From Daphnia pulex (lineage: Eukaryota > Arthropoda > Branchiopoda > Diplostraca > Daphniidae): a DNA stretch of 64,000 nucleotides. The DNA lies in NCBI RefSeq assembly GCF_021134715.1, contig NC_060026.1:2294001-2358000 (forward strand), given 5' to 3'. The notes beneath the pieces are model-generated. The model worked only from the letters and a program-made list of their open reading frames with translations, was not told the origin of the DNA and did no database searches. Positions within the stretch are counted from its first letter, which is position 1; each line of letters opens with the position of its first letter. Both the position numbers and the translations under genes were made by a program. Below, piece by piece: positions 1-12,294 of the stretch.

Positions 1-59
1 GTAATAATCTATTTCTCTCTCTTGGGCTATTTGGTGTTGGACAAAATATATCTCGTTAC

Positions 60-1155
60 CTTGCAACAACAAATTGCTCAACACGTAGATAAAGTGTTTT
101 CCCAAGGTTGCTGTACACGCTAGATGACTACCGTCACCCTGTGCCTTTGTCTGCAAGGTTTTAACTCTATTAGGTCGTGTAAGTGAAGAGCTTGTTTTGA
201 GTCTATTCTCCTGGAAATATCGTTGCAGGAGATACAAAATGAATATGACGCAAGAAATCGAAATCACAAGTCCCACCCAGATCTGTGGCATAAAATAATT
301 GAGATTAATTGAGATTTTGCCGATTAAAAAAAAAAAAGAAAGAAAAGAAAAACCACTTTACCGGCCATTGAAATGGTTTAACGACAGCGTAAATATTGAC
401 ACTTTCATCAGGGACGTGCATCAGTAAAGAAGCTGAAGTGTAAACCCACGGCACTGTTATGTCGACAATTTGCTGGTGTTCTTGTGTGGGCATAACATCT
501 TGAAGCAGCAAGTCACATTGCTGTAATCAATGATTTTGAGATAAATTATTAGTTGGTTAGATTACTGTATATACTTGGACTTTTCTAGTGTAAGACTTAA
601 CAAGATCAAAAATTTTTTGTTGCATTCATTGGGTCAATATTCAGCCATAACTACCACATTCTGCTCGAGTTTGATCTATCAAAATAAATAAATTAAGAAC
701 GACTCAACTTGATTCAACAAATAGCTGAAAAGTCCTTTTCCATTTTCCGATGGTTCCAACTGGTGTTCCGTTACGCGGACCATTTCGTACCTAAGAAAGA
801 AAAATCATTATTTTCCTATTAGCTGGGTTATTCAGATAACGGTGGAATATTAATTGCTTGATTGATTTTTAATAGATTACGTGAAATTAAAACGGTGTGC
901 TAAGCAATCGAGAATGACTCCTCCCTTCAGCGGCCCTCTTAGCCCTTTAGGGTTTCCACTCCACCGCGGCTAAAATGACATTCAAATTAGTTTTCTTAAT
1001 ATAATTACAAGTACACTAAATTTGATAAATACCCAGATAACCCGGAGGTGTTGGCCGTTTAGTGGATGAGATGGCGAATGCATTTGTGTGGAGTAACCAA
1101 TTGCCCAAATGTGAGAGAAAAATGTTAAAACGACTAAATTTAAAGTTATACCCAT
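60..1155 (-). CDS. Ionotropic glutamate receptor-like (IR) protein, copy A, cut by window edge
   Basis: Five exons are visible on the minus strand: 1155-1033, 969-881, 790-709, 520-362 and 282-60, all with GT/AG borders and closing phases. The product starts with a hydrophobic signal peptide (MGITLNLVVLTFFSHIWAIG). It continues into the first ligand-binding lobe (LNGQHLRVIW, then GVILDCLAHRFNFTYE), an S1 stretch ending in PWVYTSASLL...VVKPFQWP, and the first membrane helix (WVGLVISISCVIFILYLLQR). Pore, second lobe and C-terminus lie beyond position 1. A GTG 12 bases upstream is in frame, but ATG at 1155 gives the same signal-peptide layout as copy B. IR proteins are ligand-gated cation channels of chemosensory cells; the ligand cannot be told from sequence. 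Exons 2, 3 and 4 have exactly the lengths of those in copy B (89, 82, 159), so the two are tandem duplicates. Confidence 0.8.
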
Positions 1156-3258
1156 TGCGTAAGCCACAAATTTCTTGTCCGTTTTCCCTGAATTCTGGCG
1201 TCTTTCTGAAACCTGGTAGCGTTCTACTTGTACCTTGTAGCCTACTTCTACCTGGTACCTTCGACTTGTAGTCGACTCTTCTCTCGTATCGTTTATCTCT
1301 GTGACATTTATAAGTTATCCTTAAAAATGTGCTGCCAAGCAACGTGAAGGGCTATCACATCCCTTTAAAACTGATGTGTGTCAAAACAATCTGTAAGCTA
1401 TTAAATATGAGAAAACGTTTTGTCAGGTTGAGTTCCGGGGATAGAAGACGCCGACCGACGGCTTGACTTGATTTGAAAATCTTTAAATTATTTGTTATAG
1501 ATCAGAATGATCGGGGTCGTTTGATTCGTTTACTTCAGTTCGTAAAACGCACCCCAACCAACAGGTGTGCATGTTTCAGGTTGGGCGACATATTCTAGCA
1601 CGGGCGCATTAATATTAATGCAATCAGTTGTTGACTGTTGCAGTAAAGCGGTCATACAATATTTTTTTAAACTTTTGAAGTTCTATTCGAATGCATCGAA
1701 TTTGAATTGATTACCGTTATTTTAATTTACGGTCGGTCGGTAAACGTTGCCATCCGAAAATTTAATTGCATTTAATTCGTTAAATAACAATATTTTTTAG
1801 AAATAGAATAATGTTACAAAAAAGTCAGTTAAATTCCACTAAGATTTCAGATATAATTTAACAGAATTAATATCAAATACTTTTGTTATCGAATTATTTA
1901 AATTTGGCAAACATAGAGCATTGTGGATAGTTATTGAAAGCTGTCACCGACTCACTGTCTTTCGTAGAGAAAACAAGAGTTTTTGTGATATGTTTAATGG
2001 ATGCAGGCCCCTTCTGGCCTTCTCAACTGTTACTGCAGAAAAACCACAGCTTCGTCTTCTATAAACTTAAATTCTTTCTGATACGATTTCTGACAAGTTG
2101 TTTCGGTAACAACAACAAATAATTTCATCTTTTCATTCTGTCACTTGGCTGTTTATGTTTGTTTTTTGTGTTACCCACTATTTTACCAATCTATAATGTC
2201 CAAACATTCATGTATAAATGTTTTGTGTGCTCAGCTATGGTTAAAAGTACTTAGCCTAAACTGACGGGTCACTCACGTAATCTTCTTTATGGATTCCTCA
2301 TAACAACTGGGTGTGTAGTCTTAATGGGAATGATGGTAGCAAAGTTGGGTTCAACAGTTTCGATAAACATTAGAAATCTTAGCATGTTCTATATTGCACC
2401 ATTAAAGGAATCCAGCCAAGAATGAATCTAAATTTTTGTTAACCTTGTAATCTCCCTATCAGCCCTTTATCGTTTAGTGTTTTATGATGGGGCATTACTG
2501 AGCAATTGAGCATTGTGTGTACAAAAAGTTGTTTATGGTTTACAGCATTCAAACACTCTTTACAGTATTCTTTCTTAATCTTAACAGATGAAAATCCATA
2601 CACCTATTTATTGTTTCAACTTTTGTCTCCATTTTAGAGATCCTAAGATGCAATTCTTAAGCTGCTGCTGCTCCACGGTTCTACTCCCACATTCCAACCC
2701 GGAATTAGTCACGTCCAGCTAGTCCAATTAGAACTCCCACCAGCTTATCCAAATGGACAACTGAATATGTAAGTGCCAAACAATTTCAACTATTATGAGT
2801 TGTCTTTTGTGGTGTATTTCGTTTCGTATTTGATCTCGTCGACTACGCTAGGAAATATTTGTGCGGAGAATGTAGCATTACTGCGGTACAGTAGTTTTGC
2901 ACCTGTACTTTCAATGCGTCCCAAGAATTGTTTTTTTTTTCTTCATTTATTTGGCTACATTGATTTTTGTAAACCAATCTATTTTTCCGGTTTACTTATT
3001 GATTAATATTAAATGAACACTGTACAGCAAAAGTAGGATCGTAAGTGAGGATCAAAGAGAACATGGATTGCTAAAATTTTCGCTACAAAACCGAAAGAGT
3101 ATTACAATTTTATGATTCCAAATATACTCGGTTTGGATCTCAACCGTTATGTTGCCGTCTTCGCAACCGCCCATATTTTGATTAATTAATATCGATTGAT
3201 TTCCAAACTCGCCTTTACTGTTGACTGTGCCCACTCCTTTGTGGTGATTTTTGGCCAA
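1156..3258. other. Intergenic, between IR copies A and B
   Basis: About 2.1 kb, AT-rich, holding the upstream region of copy A and the 3' side of copy B. I see no convincing exon. A spliceable-looking stretch near 2637-2770 (AG before, GTAAGT after) is broken by stops in the two frames I translated. Confidence 0.5.
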
Positions 3259-5401
3259 TCATTTTTCATGTTGACTCTCGTTCTCCATTTTGACTATGGG
3301 CTCTCTTTGGTTCTGCGAATTTCCTGTATTACTGCGGGATTTTTGCAATTGACGACTGCGGCGGATAAGGATCGAAATTATCTGTTCGCACAGGAAAGCC
3401 AAAAAGGATAGACTGAATCCAAGCAAAAGGACAATAAAAGCCCCGGTCAAGTTCTTGAGGGTCAGTGCAGGCGGACGATTTTTCATCTTCAGGGTTTTGC
3501 TGTTTTGTGGTTTGTAAACGCTTTTGATGTTGTCCAGACATTGAAGTGGCATCGGTCGGAACCACAAGTCCCAGTAGTCGATAATGGCAGTTTGCATGAG
3601 CTCCAACATCCTTTTTTGATTGAAATTCCCCGAGCGTTAGATCCATTTAAATTTCAAGTATTAATAGTTCAGATTTCTTACCCTTGACCAACAGTCTTGG
3701 TGTATTTGCTGTTTTTCTGTAGAGCAAATGAAATAATTGCATTTGAGAAGCCATCTCTCGCCAGTTGCAAGTTGCATTTCCCCGTCTGTTTGAAGTCTTG
3801 TCTGATCGCGTCCCTTAGGTAAGCCGATGCCTATAGGGAATTGCAAGGTTGTTGTCAATCCAATCAATTGTTATGTGACTAAACTAAAAAATATTCGAAT
3901 GTTTATTACGTCCACCAAAATGTTTTTCGATCCTGGTTTTAACAGACTCATGCAGTCGGACACGAGGTTGCATCGGGATTGCGAGAAAGAGTTGATTTTG
4001 TCCCATAAAATTGAGTACAGCAAGTCTGATTTGTTTTTCTTCTATTAATAAATTGAATCGAATGAAATTCAGGAATTTGTGGGAAGAAGAAATTATTTTC
4101 AGGCACTTGCCGAAACCAAAATATCTATGATTCCTTCCTTCCGGACGAGGACGTTAACATCCTCTTTGTCGGCCAAGTCGTAAACGGATTTGACTAGCGG
4201 AGGGTTGACTGGAGTCACCACGTAAGTGAAGAGAGTCGATGTGTAGGCTTGAACGAAAACGAAAGCGGCTAAACACCAAACGCCAGCGACAAGGCGATAC
4301 GGTAGGCGATTCGATGTGCCATGGCCACCTGATTAGTGTTTTGAAGTTAGCTCTTTGTAAATGAATGAATTACTTCTTCAGCTATTTTATTGGTATCAAA
4401 CCTTGCGAAAGCAAACTGGCAAACACGTAGATGTATTGTGTTCCGGGGTGTACAGTTGCAGTAGGACCGCCGGTTTCATCTTTTTCATCGTCTTTTGGAT
4501 TTCTTGATTGTTCTGATGGGTGGTGTGCCATATTCCGTTGCAGTACAATCAGGACTAGTATGACGCAAACCATTGAAATGACAAATCCCAACCACACCTG
4601 TGTATAGTACGGAAGCCAAAGGAGGATATCAAATCGAATGTTTTATCATTGCAAATGTCAATTGTATACCGGCCATTGGAATGGTTTGATGACAGCGTTG
4701 ATGTTAGCCGAGTCATCCTGAACGGGCATAAGCAGAGCGATGCTGCTATAAACCCAAGGCACAGTCATGTCGACTAATTTAAATCTCTTGTCCGTTTGGA
4801 CCACATCGTGGAGTAACAAGTCGCATTGCTGCAAAGAATTTTAATTCGTTTCTTATTGATTTTACGACTTGCGACATCGATTAATTTGCATAGTGGAAAT
4901 TTAAACTAAATATGTGATGAACCTGATCAAACAAATAACTGAAAAGTCCCCGCCCGTTTACCGGTGGCTCAAACACAATTTCGTTTACTCTGACCATCTC
5001 GTATCTGCATATTTCCAAAATTTCAATAAGTGTAAGGCGCTTAATGATATTACAATTTTTGAAAAGTTAAATAATTTACGTGAAATTAAAACGGATTGCC
5101 AAGTAATCGAGAATGACTCCACCCTTGAGCGGCCCCGGCATCCCTTTAGGGTTTCCCCTCCAGAGCGGCTAGAAATGAATTAAAAATAGCAAATAGTCAT
5201 TAACCTTAAAACTTTAAAGCTTACTAAAAAAAATGTATTTCTGAAACAAATAGCGACAGTTATCAATATTTTTACCCAGATAACATGGAGGTGTTGGCTG
5301 TTGAGGGTATTCGATGTCGCTTGCAACGACGACGAGTAACCAATTGTCCAGAATATGGAACCGACGACTAAAATGTAAATTAAATGGGAAGTTATGGCCA
5401 T
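3259..5401 (-). CDS. Ionotropic glutamate receptor-like (IR) protein, copy B
   Basis: Apparently complete gene of nine exons on the minus strand: 5401-5276, 5168-5080, 5004-4923, 4828-4670, 4597-4402, about 4328-4107, about 4041-3910, 3830-3682 and 3610-3259; roughly 500 residues. Order: signal peptide (MAITSHLIYILVVGSIFWTI), S1 lobe (NSQHLHVIW, GVILDYLAIRFNFTYE, PWVYSSIALL), membrane helix 1 (VWLGFVISMVCVILVLIV), pore and second helix (RLVAGVWCLAAFVFVQAYTS), S2 lobe (INSFSQSRCNLVSD, GKCNLQLARDGFSN) and the last helix (LTGAFIVLLLGFSLSFLAFL) with a basic tail. There is no amino-terminal domain, as in divergent IRs. The junction between the sixth and seventh exons does not close in phase with the best donor I see (4107); a donor a few bases upstream, after ATT TTG, would close it, so that border is uncertain. 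Flanked by copies A and C on the same strand. Confidence 0.8.
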
Positions 5402-6916
5402 TACGGACCGACGATTTCTAGTCTTTGCCAGAAAAGAATCTGACGCCTCCCCCGTTTGTTGCTCTTCTTTACATACACACCCGACCCACCCAGTTGACAT
5501 CAATGCCTATACTGTCACGGAGACTTGATATTTCAAGTAAAGAAAAAAAGAAAATAATAATAATACGAGTCGCTTAGCAACGTCAACCCGGTTAGCCTAT
5601 GTGTCTAAAAACAGCCGTTATCCGTGTCTAATCAATTGGTGAATATAATCTTTTTCTATTACCGACCTGCATAGTTGATGTTCGTTGAATCTTCGGTTGC
5701 GCACCCGTGTATGTCGGTCAGCGACATTCCGCGACATCCTCTTGTATCCGGACGATAGTTCCGCCAGAATGACAAACATAGTAATAATTTCCGCCACGGA
5801 TCACGTCAAGTTCCCACACACTATAGCGTTCCAATTAATCTATTTCGTTCTTCCCGCATTTAGTATGCAACATCTATTGCAACAGTTGGTTGAATTGATG
5901 AGGAAATAATGCAAGTGCTATTATATATTTTTTGGGGGGTTCATGTGATAGCATGGGATGAAGGCCCTTGAGCGTTTTTTACCGTTTTTATGCACAGCGG
6001 AATTGCCATGTCATTATCTAAAATTCTCTTCGAATTTTTTTTGAACGAGTGTTTACACGTTCAATGTCAAATCAGAAACCGGGTGCAAATCCAATTGGAG
6101 GTTTGCACGTGCACAGTTCAAGTATTCAGATGAGAAAATTGCTTTTGCGTTGAGCATGAGCAGCTTTTGTGCTTGATGTGGAGGAGGTATTGTTGCGCAT
6201 CAGTGAACTATGCAGAGTGTCCTTAGTAATGCTAATTCTAAAATTAAGCCGAGCCAACGTCGTTTTTACGCATTGATATTCTTCAGTTTGTGATGCATAT
6301 CAATTAGATATGTTGCTAGGCAAGCAGTGCCAATAACCCGCTATTCGCAAGAGTATTTGAGTATTTCCTAAGAAATTAAGGAATCCGGCAACGGCTATGA
6401 GCAGACGAACAAGGCACAAAGTAAAAACAGGAAGACACTCGTTTTCTTCAAAGAAAATGACTAATTGGATTCTCAGAAAAGTGTAGCCTGGTTAATAATT
6501 AACCGAGTTCGTTCAATCAAATAATATCGGTGACTGACGATGCCTACATGGGTTGGTGGTCTTCTTATTAGTTGTTTGATCTGTATGGGTCGTGCATCAA
6601 ATTTCCTCTAATAAACTACCCCTTCCGATCGATAACAGTGTATTGAATTCTTATGGTTCTGCCGAGAAACAATCATGGGATTGCGTGTTTGATAGATGAC
6701 TTTTAGTTTCTCGTCATGCTTTTCGCTAGTGATAGCTACACATATACCGTTGGAATTAATGACGACAATTGTTTAGCATAGACACATGTTTGCGGGAACT
6801 CTCCAAAATCAGAGTTTCCACCAAAATATTTAATAATTTATTACTACAAAGAATTTCTGAGCATTTCATTTTACTGTACTAATGAATCTCTTTGCTAACT
6901 GTGCCAACTTTTTTTG
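5402..6916. other. Intergenic, between IR copies B and C
   Basis: About 1.5 kb with no supported exon. It includes the probable promoter of copy B. No repeat or RNA gene was recognised. Confidence 0.5.
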
Positions 6917-7560
6917 TTAATTTTCAGGCTGCACTTGTTTGTCGACCTTTGTTCTCCGAGCTTCCTCCAAGCGTCGGCGGTTACGACCGGACATTGCGAC
7001 GATTTGTTCGCAAAGGAAAGCCAGAAACGAAATGCTAAACCTAACCAAGAGGACGACGAAAGCTCCAGTCAAATTCTTCAGCGATAGTGAAGGTGGGTGG
7101 TTTTTCTGCTTCAGCGTCGTGCTGGTCTCTGTCGTATGAGCGTTTCTTATGTTTCCCATACATTTACGTGGCATGGGGCGGAACCATAAATCCCAGTGGT
7201 CGATGATTCCAGTCTGCATCAGTTCCAACATCCTGTTAATTGAAATATCAACCGCGTGTAAATACCCAATCAGTTTCATTTTCAAAAAAGTTTGATTATT
7301 ACGCACCCTTTGCTAATGGTATTTGTGAATTTGCTGTTTTTCGGTAGAGCGAATGATACCAGCGCGTTTGAGAAGCCATCTCTCGCCAATTGCAAGTTAC
7401 ACTTGCCCGTCTTTTTGAAATCTTCTCTGATGGCGTCCATTATATAAGACGATCCCTGCGTAGAAAAATGTTTTATCCGCCGGAGTATAAATAACACGAT
7501 CATAATTTCAATTCATACATCTATGAAGACGTTTTTTGATCCCGGCGTCAGTAGCTCAGT
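6917..7560 (-). pseudogene. 5'-truncated IR receptor, copy C
   Basis: Only the last three exons of the IR family remain. One ends in TPGSKNVFID with its donor at about 7512-7545. Exon 7455-7307 encodes GKCNLQLARDGFSNALVSFA, and exon 7232-6917 encodes the last membrane helix (LTGAFVVLLVRFSISFLAFL) and tail. Exon 7455-7307 is 149 nt, identical to its copy-B counterpart, and both closing phases are kept. Upstream of about 7550 the similarity stops, and an sHSP gene ends at 7748, so no room exists for the signal peptide, S1 or pore. The open reading frame in the surviving exons suggests recent truncation. Likely a non-functional fragment; a short separate gene is less likely. Confidence 0.7.
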
Positions 7561-7747
7561 TTGTTGCTCTATAGATTTATGTTGAACGTTTAAATCAGTC
7601 AATGGATGAAAAAATGTTTTGTTCTTTTATGTATTTGAAACATGAATAATTCAACATATTCGAGTCATCATTAACACATTTCACATAGGATTAAGAAAGT
7701 GAAATGAAATATTTCTTCTTAATTAAAGGTAACACATTAGATTCAGC

Positions 7748-8486
7748 TTAGTTCCCTGGATTGGGAGTGGGGACATTACTTGATCCAGCTGAAGGGGCCA
7801 TCGTGATGGGAATAACACGCTCATTCGAACCTAGAATTAAATAGAACACAAAATTAGGGTCCAATTAATTTCAATTTGTTTACAATATTTGTTACCTTTC
7901 AACATCATTTTGGGAGCCATGATGGTCAAAATTCCTTCCGGCGACATGGTGGACGTCACCGACTCGTGATTCACTCCTTTAGGGATCGTAACTCGACGAC
8001 GGAATCTGAAAACGGACAAAAATAACCATTAAAAACTTGATCGTTTAAAATCAAAGCAAAACGAACTTACTCCCGAGTAACACTTCCAAATTGATCCTTG
8101 CGTTCTTCATGCTTGGCTGTACAGAAAATCGAATTAATACCGATGCATATTCCAAAATTATTCAAGCACCATACCATTAACGATGATATCCGTGTCCGTC
8201 GTCTTCACAGAGATCTCGTTCGGTTGGAAATGCGAAACATCCACCATCACCTTTTAAAATCATTTACAGGATGAGACGTTATAGGCCTTTTTAAGGAAAT
8301 TCAAATCATTACCTGAAACGATTTGTCGTCTTCCTTGACGCTGGACAAGAGTTTTCCAAGTTCTCGATCCATGTGACGCATCGATCTCCTCATTGACCGC
8401 GGGACGATGTTGAAGCCGCCAGCTGAGAACGGGTCAGCCCAGGGCTCCAAAATCGTGTCCATATCGAAAGCAGGTAGAAGAGCCAT
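7748..8486 (-). CDS. Small heat-shock protein, type A, copy 1
   Basis: Five exons (8486-8313, 8250-8175, 8116-8071, 8005-7896, 7830-7748) close in phase to a 162-residue product. The N-terminal arm (MALLPAFDMDTILEPW, Arg/Met-rich) is followed by an alpha-crystallin domain: VDVSHFQPNEISVKTTD, then KHEER and FRRRVTIP, then VTSTMSPEGILTIMAPK, the conserved strand-forming end of the family. The tail (ERVIPITMAP) contains the I-x-I motif that docks between subunits. Such proteins are ATP-independent chaperones forming cytosolic oligomers that hold unfolding proteins. The start is the first ATG after a minus-strand TATA-like TATAAATA at about 8650-8657. It is paired head-to-head with the type B gene at 9203 and has a close paralogue at 10851-11640 with the same exon lengths in the core (76, 46, 110 nt). 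Confidence 0.92.
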
Positions 8487-9202
8487 AATTGTCTACAGCA
8501 AAGATAACAGTCGAAATTTAAAGGAATAGTTTAAGATCGATGAAACAGTGATGGAATCGAATTAACTTACAATTAACCAGAGAGTAATCAAAGACTTGTC
8601 ACTAAGAGCAAGCAGTCAGCAATGAACGTCGTAGCGAGAGATGGTCTTATTTATATTATTTTGTTTAACATGACTAGAGCTCAACGTTTTGGCGACGAGT
8701 AAACGTTGTTACACGGAAAACATTTTCACTTGTACCAAGAAAATCGATTTCTTTGAATCTGATTCGTTTCTCCCCATGCAATCCGACTCGGTGAAATCAG
8801 TGATTCGATTTTTTCTCAGATTACAATATCATTTCACCAAAGAAGAACTGTCGAAATTTAAACATTAAAAATCTTATCCGTTAAAAATTCGTATCATATC
8901 GCACCCCCCTCACAATTCCCATTGCGCTACACAACATTTTTTCTGTTCAGGGAATTCGACAACTTTTTAGCTCCCAAATCGCTAGGGTATTTATTCAGAC
9001 TAAATTCGTAAGCTGCTATTGATTCAATTAACGTTGATGAATAGTATTTTAAAACTTGATTCGACGTTTTCAAGCCCTAATCTCCCAAGAGATAACGATT
9101 TCCTTTATAAGGCGTCGGCCTTCGTGAATAGCTCAGTCGAATTGTTTGGTATTACGAGTGAACATATAATCATTAACGTTAATAATTTCTTTCCCATTGA
9201 TT
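8487..9202. promoter_or_regulatory. Shared divergent promoter region of the first sHSP pair
   Basis: The 716 bp between the two start codons hold a minus-strand TATAAATA (about 8650-8657) and a plus-strand TTTATAA (about 9104-9110). GAA/TTC triplets of heat-shock-element type are common (for example TTCTTTGAATC near 8750), but I found no array with perfect nGAAnnTTCn spacing, so heat-shock control is inferred from gene type only. Confidence 0.5.
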
Positions 9203-10018
9203 ATGGCTCTGTGGTGTTACGATCCTTCGTCCGACTATTGTTGCATGGGTAGACCTTGTCCGTGGAGAGATAGTTGGCGATGTTTTCAACCGGAGCCTCT
9301 GTTCCGCTGGGCGGACACGTCCCCGCTTCATTCTCTCTTGTCGCATGGCTTTTTGCCCAGCACTCCGGCCGGAAGGACATCAGGAGCGATTCGAGAAGTT
9401 GAGTGCGACAAAGAAAAGTATCAGGTAAAACAAATCGAAACCGTTTTTGCTCAAATTATACACCAAACATAATTTGCGATTTTATCTATCAAGGTGACTC
9501 TTAACCTGGGAAACTTCAAGTCGAACGAGATCAATGTCAAATTAGTTGACCAGACGTTGGTGGTTTGCGCCGAGCATGACGAAAAGCCGGACGAATCTGG
9601 CCACATCTTCCGTCGCCTGAAGCGTCGTTATTACCTCCCGCCGAACGTGGACTTTGATAATTTGAATGCAACTCTGTCCGATGACGGTACGCTGGTAGTC
9701 TGTGCGCAAAGGAAGGCCATTGAAGCGGTTAGTAGTACAATTTATTTTATTTTCTATTAGCGCTTTGCTCTGGAAAATATTTTAATTTGATTTTTAAAAA
9801 TTTGATAGGGAAATGAGCGTGAAATCGAAGTTAAAAAGCTACCCGCAGAATCCAAATCGCAGCCTCAAGTATCCGAGAAAACCGAACAAGTTACAGCTGG
9901 CACGGAAAAATGTCCAGAGAAATGTCAAGAAAAATGCGCAGAACAGGAAACTGGCAAAGGGAAAAGTGAGAAAAGTACCAACATCCCCGTCGGTCGCGAG
10001 GTTGGCGACAAGAAGTGA
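9203..10018 (+). CDS. Small heat-shock protein, type B, copy 1
   Basis: Three exons (9203-9424, 9494-9727, 9809-10018) close in phase 0 to 221 residues. Exon 1 gives a Cys/Trp-rich N-terminal arm (MALWCYDPSSDY). Exon 2 carries the whole alpha-crystallin core (LNLGNFKSNEINVKLVD, LVVCAEHDEKPDESGHIFRR, LNATLSDDGTLVVCAQ). Exon 3 encodes a charged Lys/Glu tail with PEKCQEKCAEQE. The single-exon core contrasts with the three-exon core of type A, so the two types are distinct lineages despite their head-to-head pairing. No clear I-x-I motif is seen in the tail, so oligomer assembly may differ. A polyadenylation signal follows at 10145. Copy 2 lies at 12295-13010 with an identical 234-nt core exon. 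Confidence 0.9.
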
Positions 10019-10058
10019 GAAAATGTTGAAGATGGAGCCAAAAATCAAGTTTAGAAAT

Positions 10059-10120
10059 TGGTTGTAACATTTTACTTAAATTTAAGTACTGGTTGTAACA
10101 TTTTACTTAAATTTAAGTAC
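10059..10120. repeat. Perfect 31-bp tandem duplication in the 3' UTR of sHSP B1
   Basis: Two adjacent identical 31-bp units (10059-10089 and 10090-10120), each starting TGGTTGTAACATTTTACTTA and ending in TTAAGTAC, just after the stop codon and before the AATAAA signal. Confidence 0.95.
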
Positions 10121-10144
10121 TTGCTTACGCTCGGCGTACCCTTT

Positions 10145-10150
10145 AATAAA
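10145..10150 (+). terminator. Polyadenylation signal AATAAA of sHSP B1
   Basis: AATAAA 127 bases past the stop codon at 10018, in AT-rich 3' sequence. Confidence 0.6.
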
Positions 10151-10850
10151 CATTAAAAGCCTTGATTTTTTAAAATTTGGTTTGAATTACAAAAATGATC
10201 CGCTCAATTGAGGCAATCGGGTTCTTATCTCTTTTTCACTCTTGGGATGAAGCTTTTAGTAAAACGTATTCGTCAATCTGGTAAAAAGTTGCTTATTTAA
10301 AGATGTTGGCAACCTGAGTTCAGCGAATTTTCACGCCAGTAAAATGGATGATCATTCACCGATATCTTGATTTAACGTAACTTTGTTGCATGCAAGCTGA
10401 ATTTTTTAATGTTAAAAAAAAAGATTACTAGTCTCATTGATCGGTCGATATTTCCGCGTCGGCTAAGTTTGATGATAACCAACTGATTTTTTTTTAGCCG
10501 ATTAAAGAATCTTAAACGTAGCTTATAATCCGCATTTGTTGTCAGCTCTTTCGCATTCCGCTTAAAGCTTATCGTTAGCTAGCGCAATTGAATTAAAATG
10601 TCTTTTTCAACAAAAGCGTAGGGCGAGTTAACAGCCACGCAGTCTATCGGAAATGTATATCGGAAATGTAATATAAGCATAGTCATTAGTTTAATTTTAA
10701 AAAGACGCTGCTATAATTCCAAAATTATTTCTGTATTTCAAAGTTCAATCGGACAACATGCCGTATGAAACAAAACAAACATTAAACACAACCGGAAGAA
10801 CAAGAAACGGTATTAAACGTTTTCGTAGTGGTTGAGAATTCTCCCCGAAT

Positions 10851-11640
10851 CTATTTCTTGGATTCAATTGGAGTGGCCGTACTGCTTGATCCAGCTGAAG
10901 GCGCCATCGTAATTGGAATGACTCGTTCTTTAGGGCCTGTGCATAAAAAAAAAACAATTTGGCATAATACTTTGATCAGATAAATTTAAAAAAAGACTCG
11001 CTTATTACCTTCAAGCATCATTTTCGGAGCCATGATGGTCAAAATTCCTTCCGGCGACATGGTGGACGTTACCGACTCGTGATTGACTCCTTGCGGAATA
11101 GTAACACGACGACGGAATCTAAAATCAAAGACAAAAAAATAGGCATCAGTTAAATTTAGCGACACTGTTTTAAGGAACAATTACTTACTCCCGTGAAACA
11201 CCGCCAAACTCGTCATTACGTTCTTCGTGCTTGGCTGCATAACAAAAATTTGATAAGATTAAAAACACAAAATCAAAAATTGAAATAGAGAAAATGGAAT
11301 CTATAATACCTTGTACAATGATGTCCTTGTCAGTCGTTTTAACCGAGATCTCGTTTGGCTGGAAATGCGAAACATCGACCATCACCTAGAGAAAATAACA
11401 AGCGTAAGTCACGAAATGACGAATAAATAAAATTAATTACGGTACCTGAAATGATTTGTCGTCTTCCTTGATGCTGGAGAGAAGTTTTCCCATTTCTCGG
11501 TTCATACGACGCATCGATCTCTTCATCGATCGCGGCATATTCATGTTGAATCTATTCATTGCGAAGGGATCAGCGACCGACATGATGGGGTCGAACGGTT
11601 CCAACATCGAATCCAAGTCGAAAAACGGCATAAGGGCCAT
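10851..11640 (-). CDS. Small heat-shock protein, type A, copy 2
   Basis: Five exons (11640-11446, 11385-11310, 11234-11189, 11118-11009, 10936-10851) close in phase to 170 residues. The core matches copy 1 almost throughout: VDVSHFQPNEISVKTTDKD, KHEERNDEFGGVSRE, FRRRVTIPQGVNHESV, MSPEGILTIMAPKMML. The tail again has ERVIPITMAPSAGSS with the I-x-I docking motif. The N-terminal arm is longer and Met-rich (PFAMNRFNMNMPRSMKRSMR). The cytosolic holdase role is inferred from the family. It is head-to-head with type B copy 2 at 12295, repeating the arrangement of copies A1/B1. Confidence 0.92.
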
Positions 11641-12294
11641 GATTGTCTAAACACACAATGAGAACAAACAAAAATTCAACAAATCAAGAGAAACAAAACC
11701 GGACGCTATTATTTGTTTACACTCAAAATAAATGTAAAGAAAGACAAAAATATTACAAAAAAATGCGCAAAAATTAACTTACAGAAAAACCGGGAAGATG
11801 AATTCGAACTCGATCTGAAGAGCACAGAGAGCTTTCTGGTGTTTGTCGAGGACGCGGAGTCGTATTTATACCGCTGTGTGATCAACGTTGTCGAAAATCT
11901 GTCCTTGATGTTCCCAACATCTTGGAAACGACAAGATGTTATTTACCAGAAAGCGAGAAATCTCGGAAACGCCAATATTCACGAGAAAAAGAGAAAATAA
12001 CAATAAGATTGTTCTAGACCGCCAATTCAACGTTCCCTAATTCACTGATTCGTTGGCTAAACGGTCTCTTAATCGAGTCATTCTTGTTCCCATTCTTCTC
12101 AGAATTACTAACGTACAACTTACTATATTTCCCACGAAAAAGGAAATCATATCAACGTTTTCGTGTATCCAGAGGGTATCTCCTTCCAGACCTTTAAATA
12201 CCCTGCGCAAATATCACAAGTTGTTAGTCTTGCATTGGCGTTGCTGCTGAAACCATTTCAACTCGCACATTTCTCGTTCAAACTTTTTTAAATC
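11641..12294. promoter_or_regulatory. Shared divergent promoter region of the second sHSP pair
   Basis: The 654 bp between the two start codons contain a plus-strand CTTTAAATA box (about 12193) preceded by CTTCCAGA, and many GAA/TTC triplets (for example GAATTCGAACTCGATC near 11801). Perfect heat-shock elements were not confirmed by eye. Confidence 0.45.

Noticed and set aside
2637-2770. Exon-like segment with AG and GTAAGT borders
   Set aside because: Stops in the two frames I translated; probably chance.
5685-5909. 74-codon plus-strand frame between IR copies
   Set aside because: No ATG context, no family, no splicing partners; sits in the upstream region of IR copy B.
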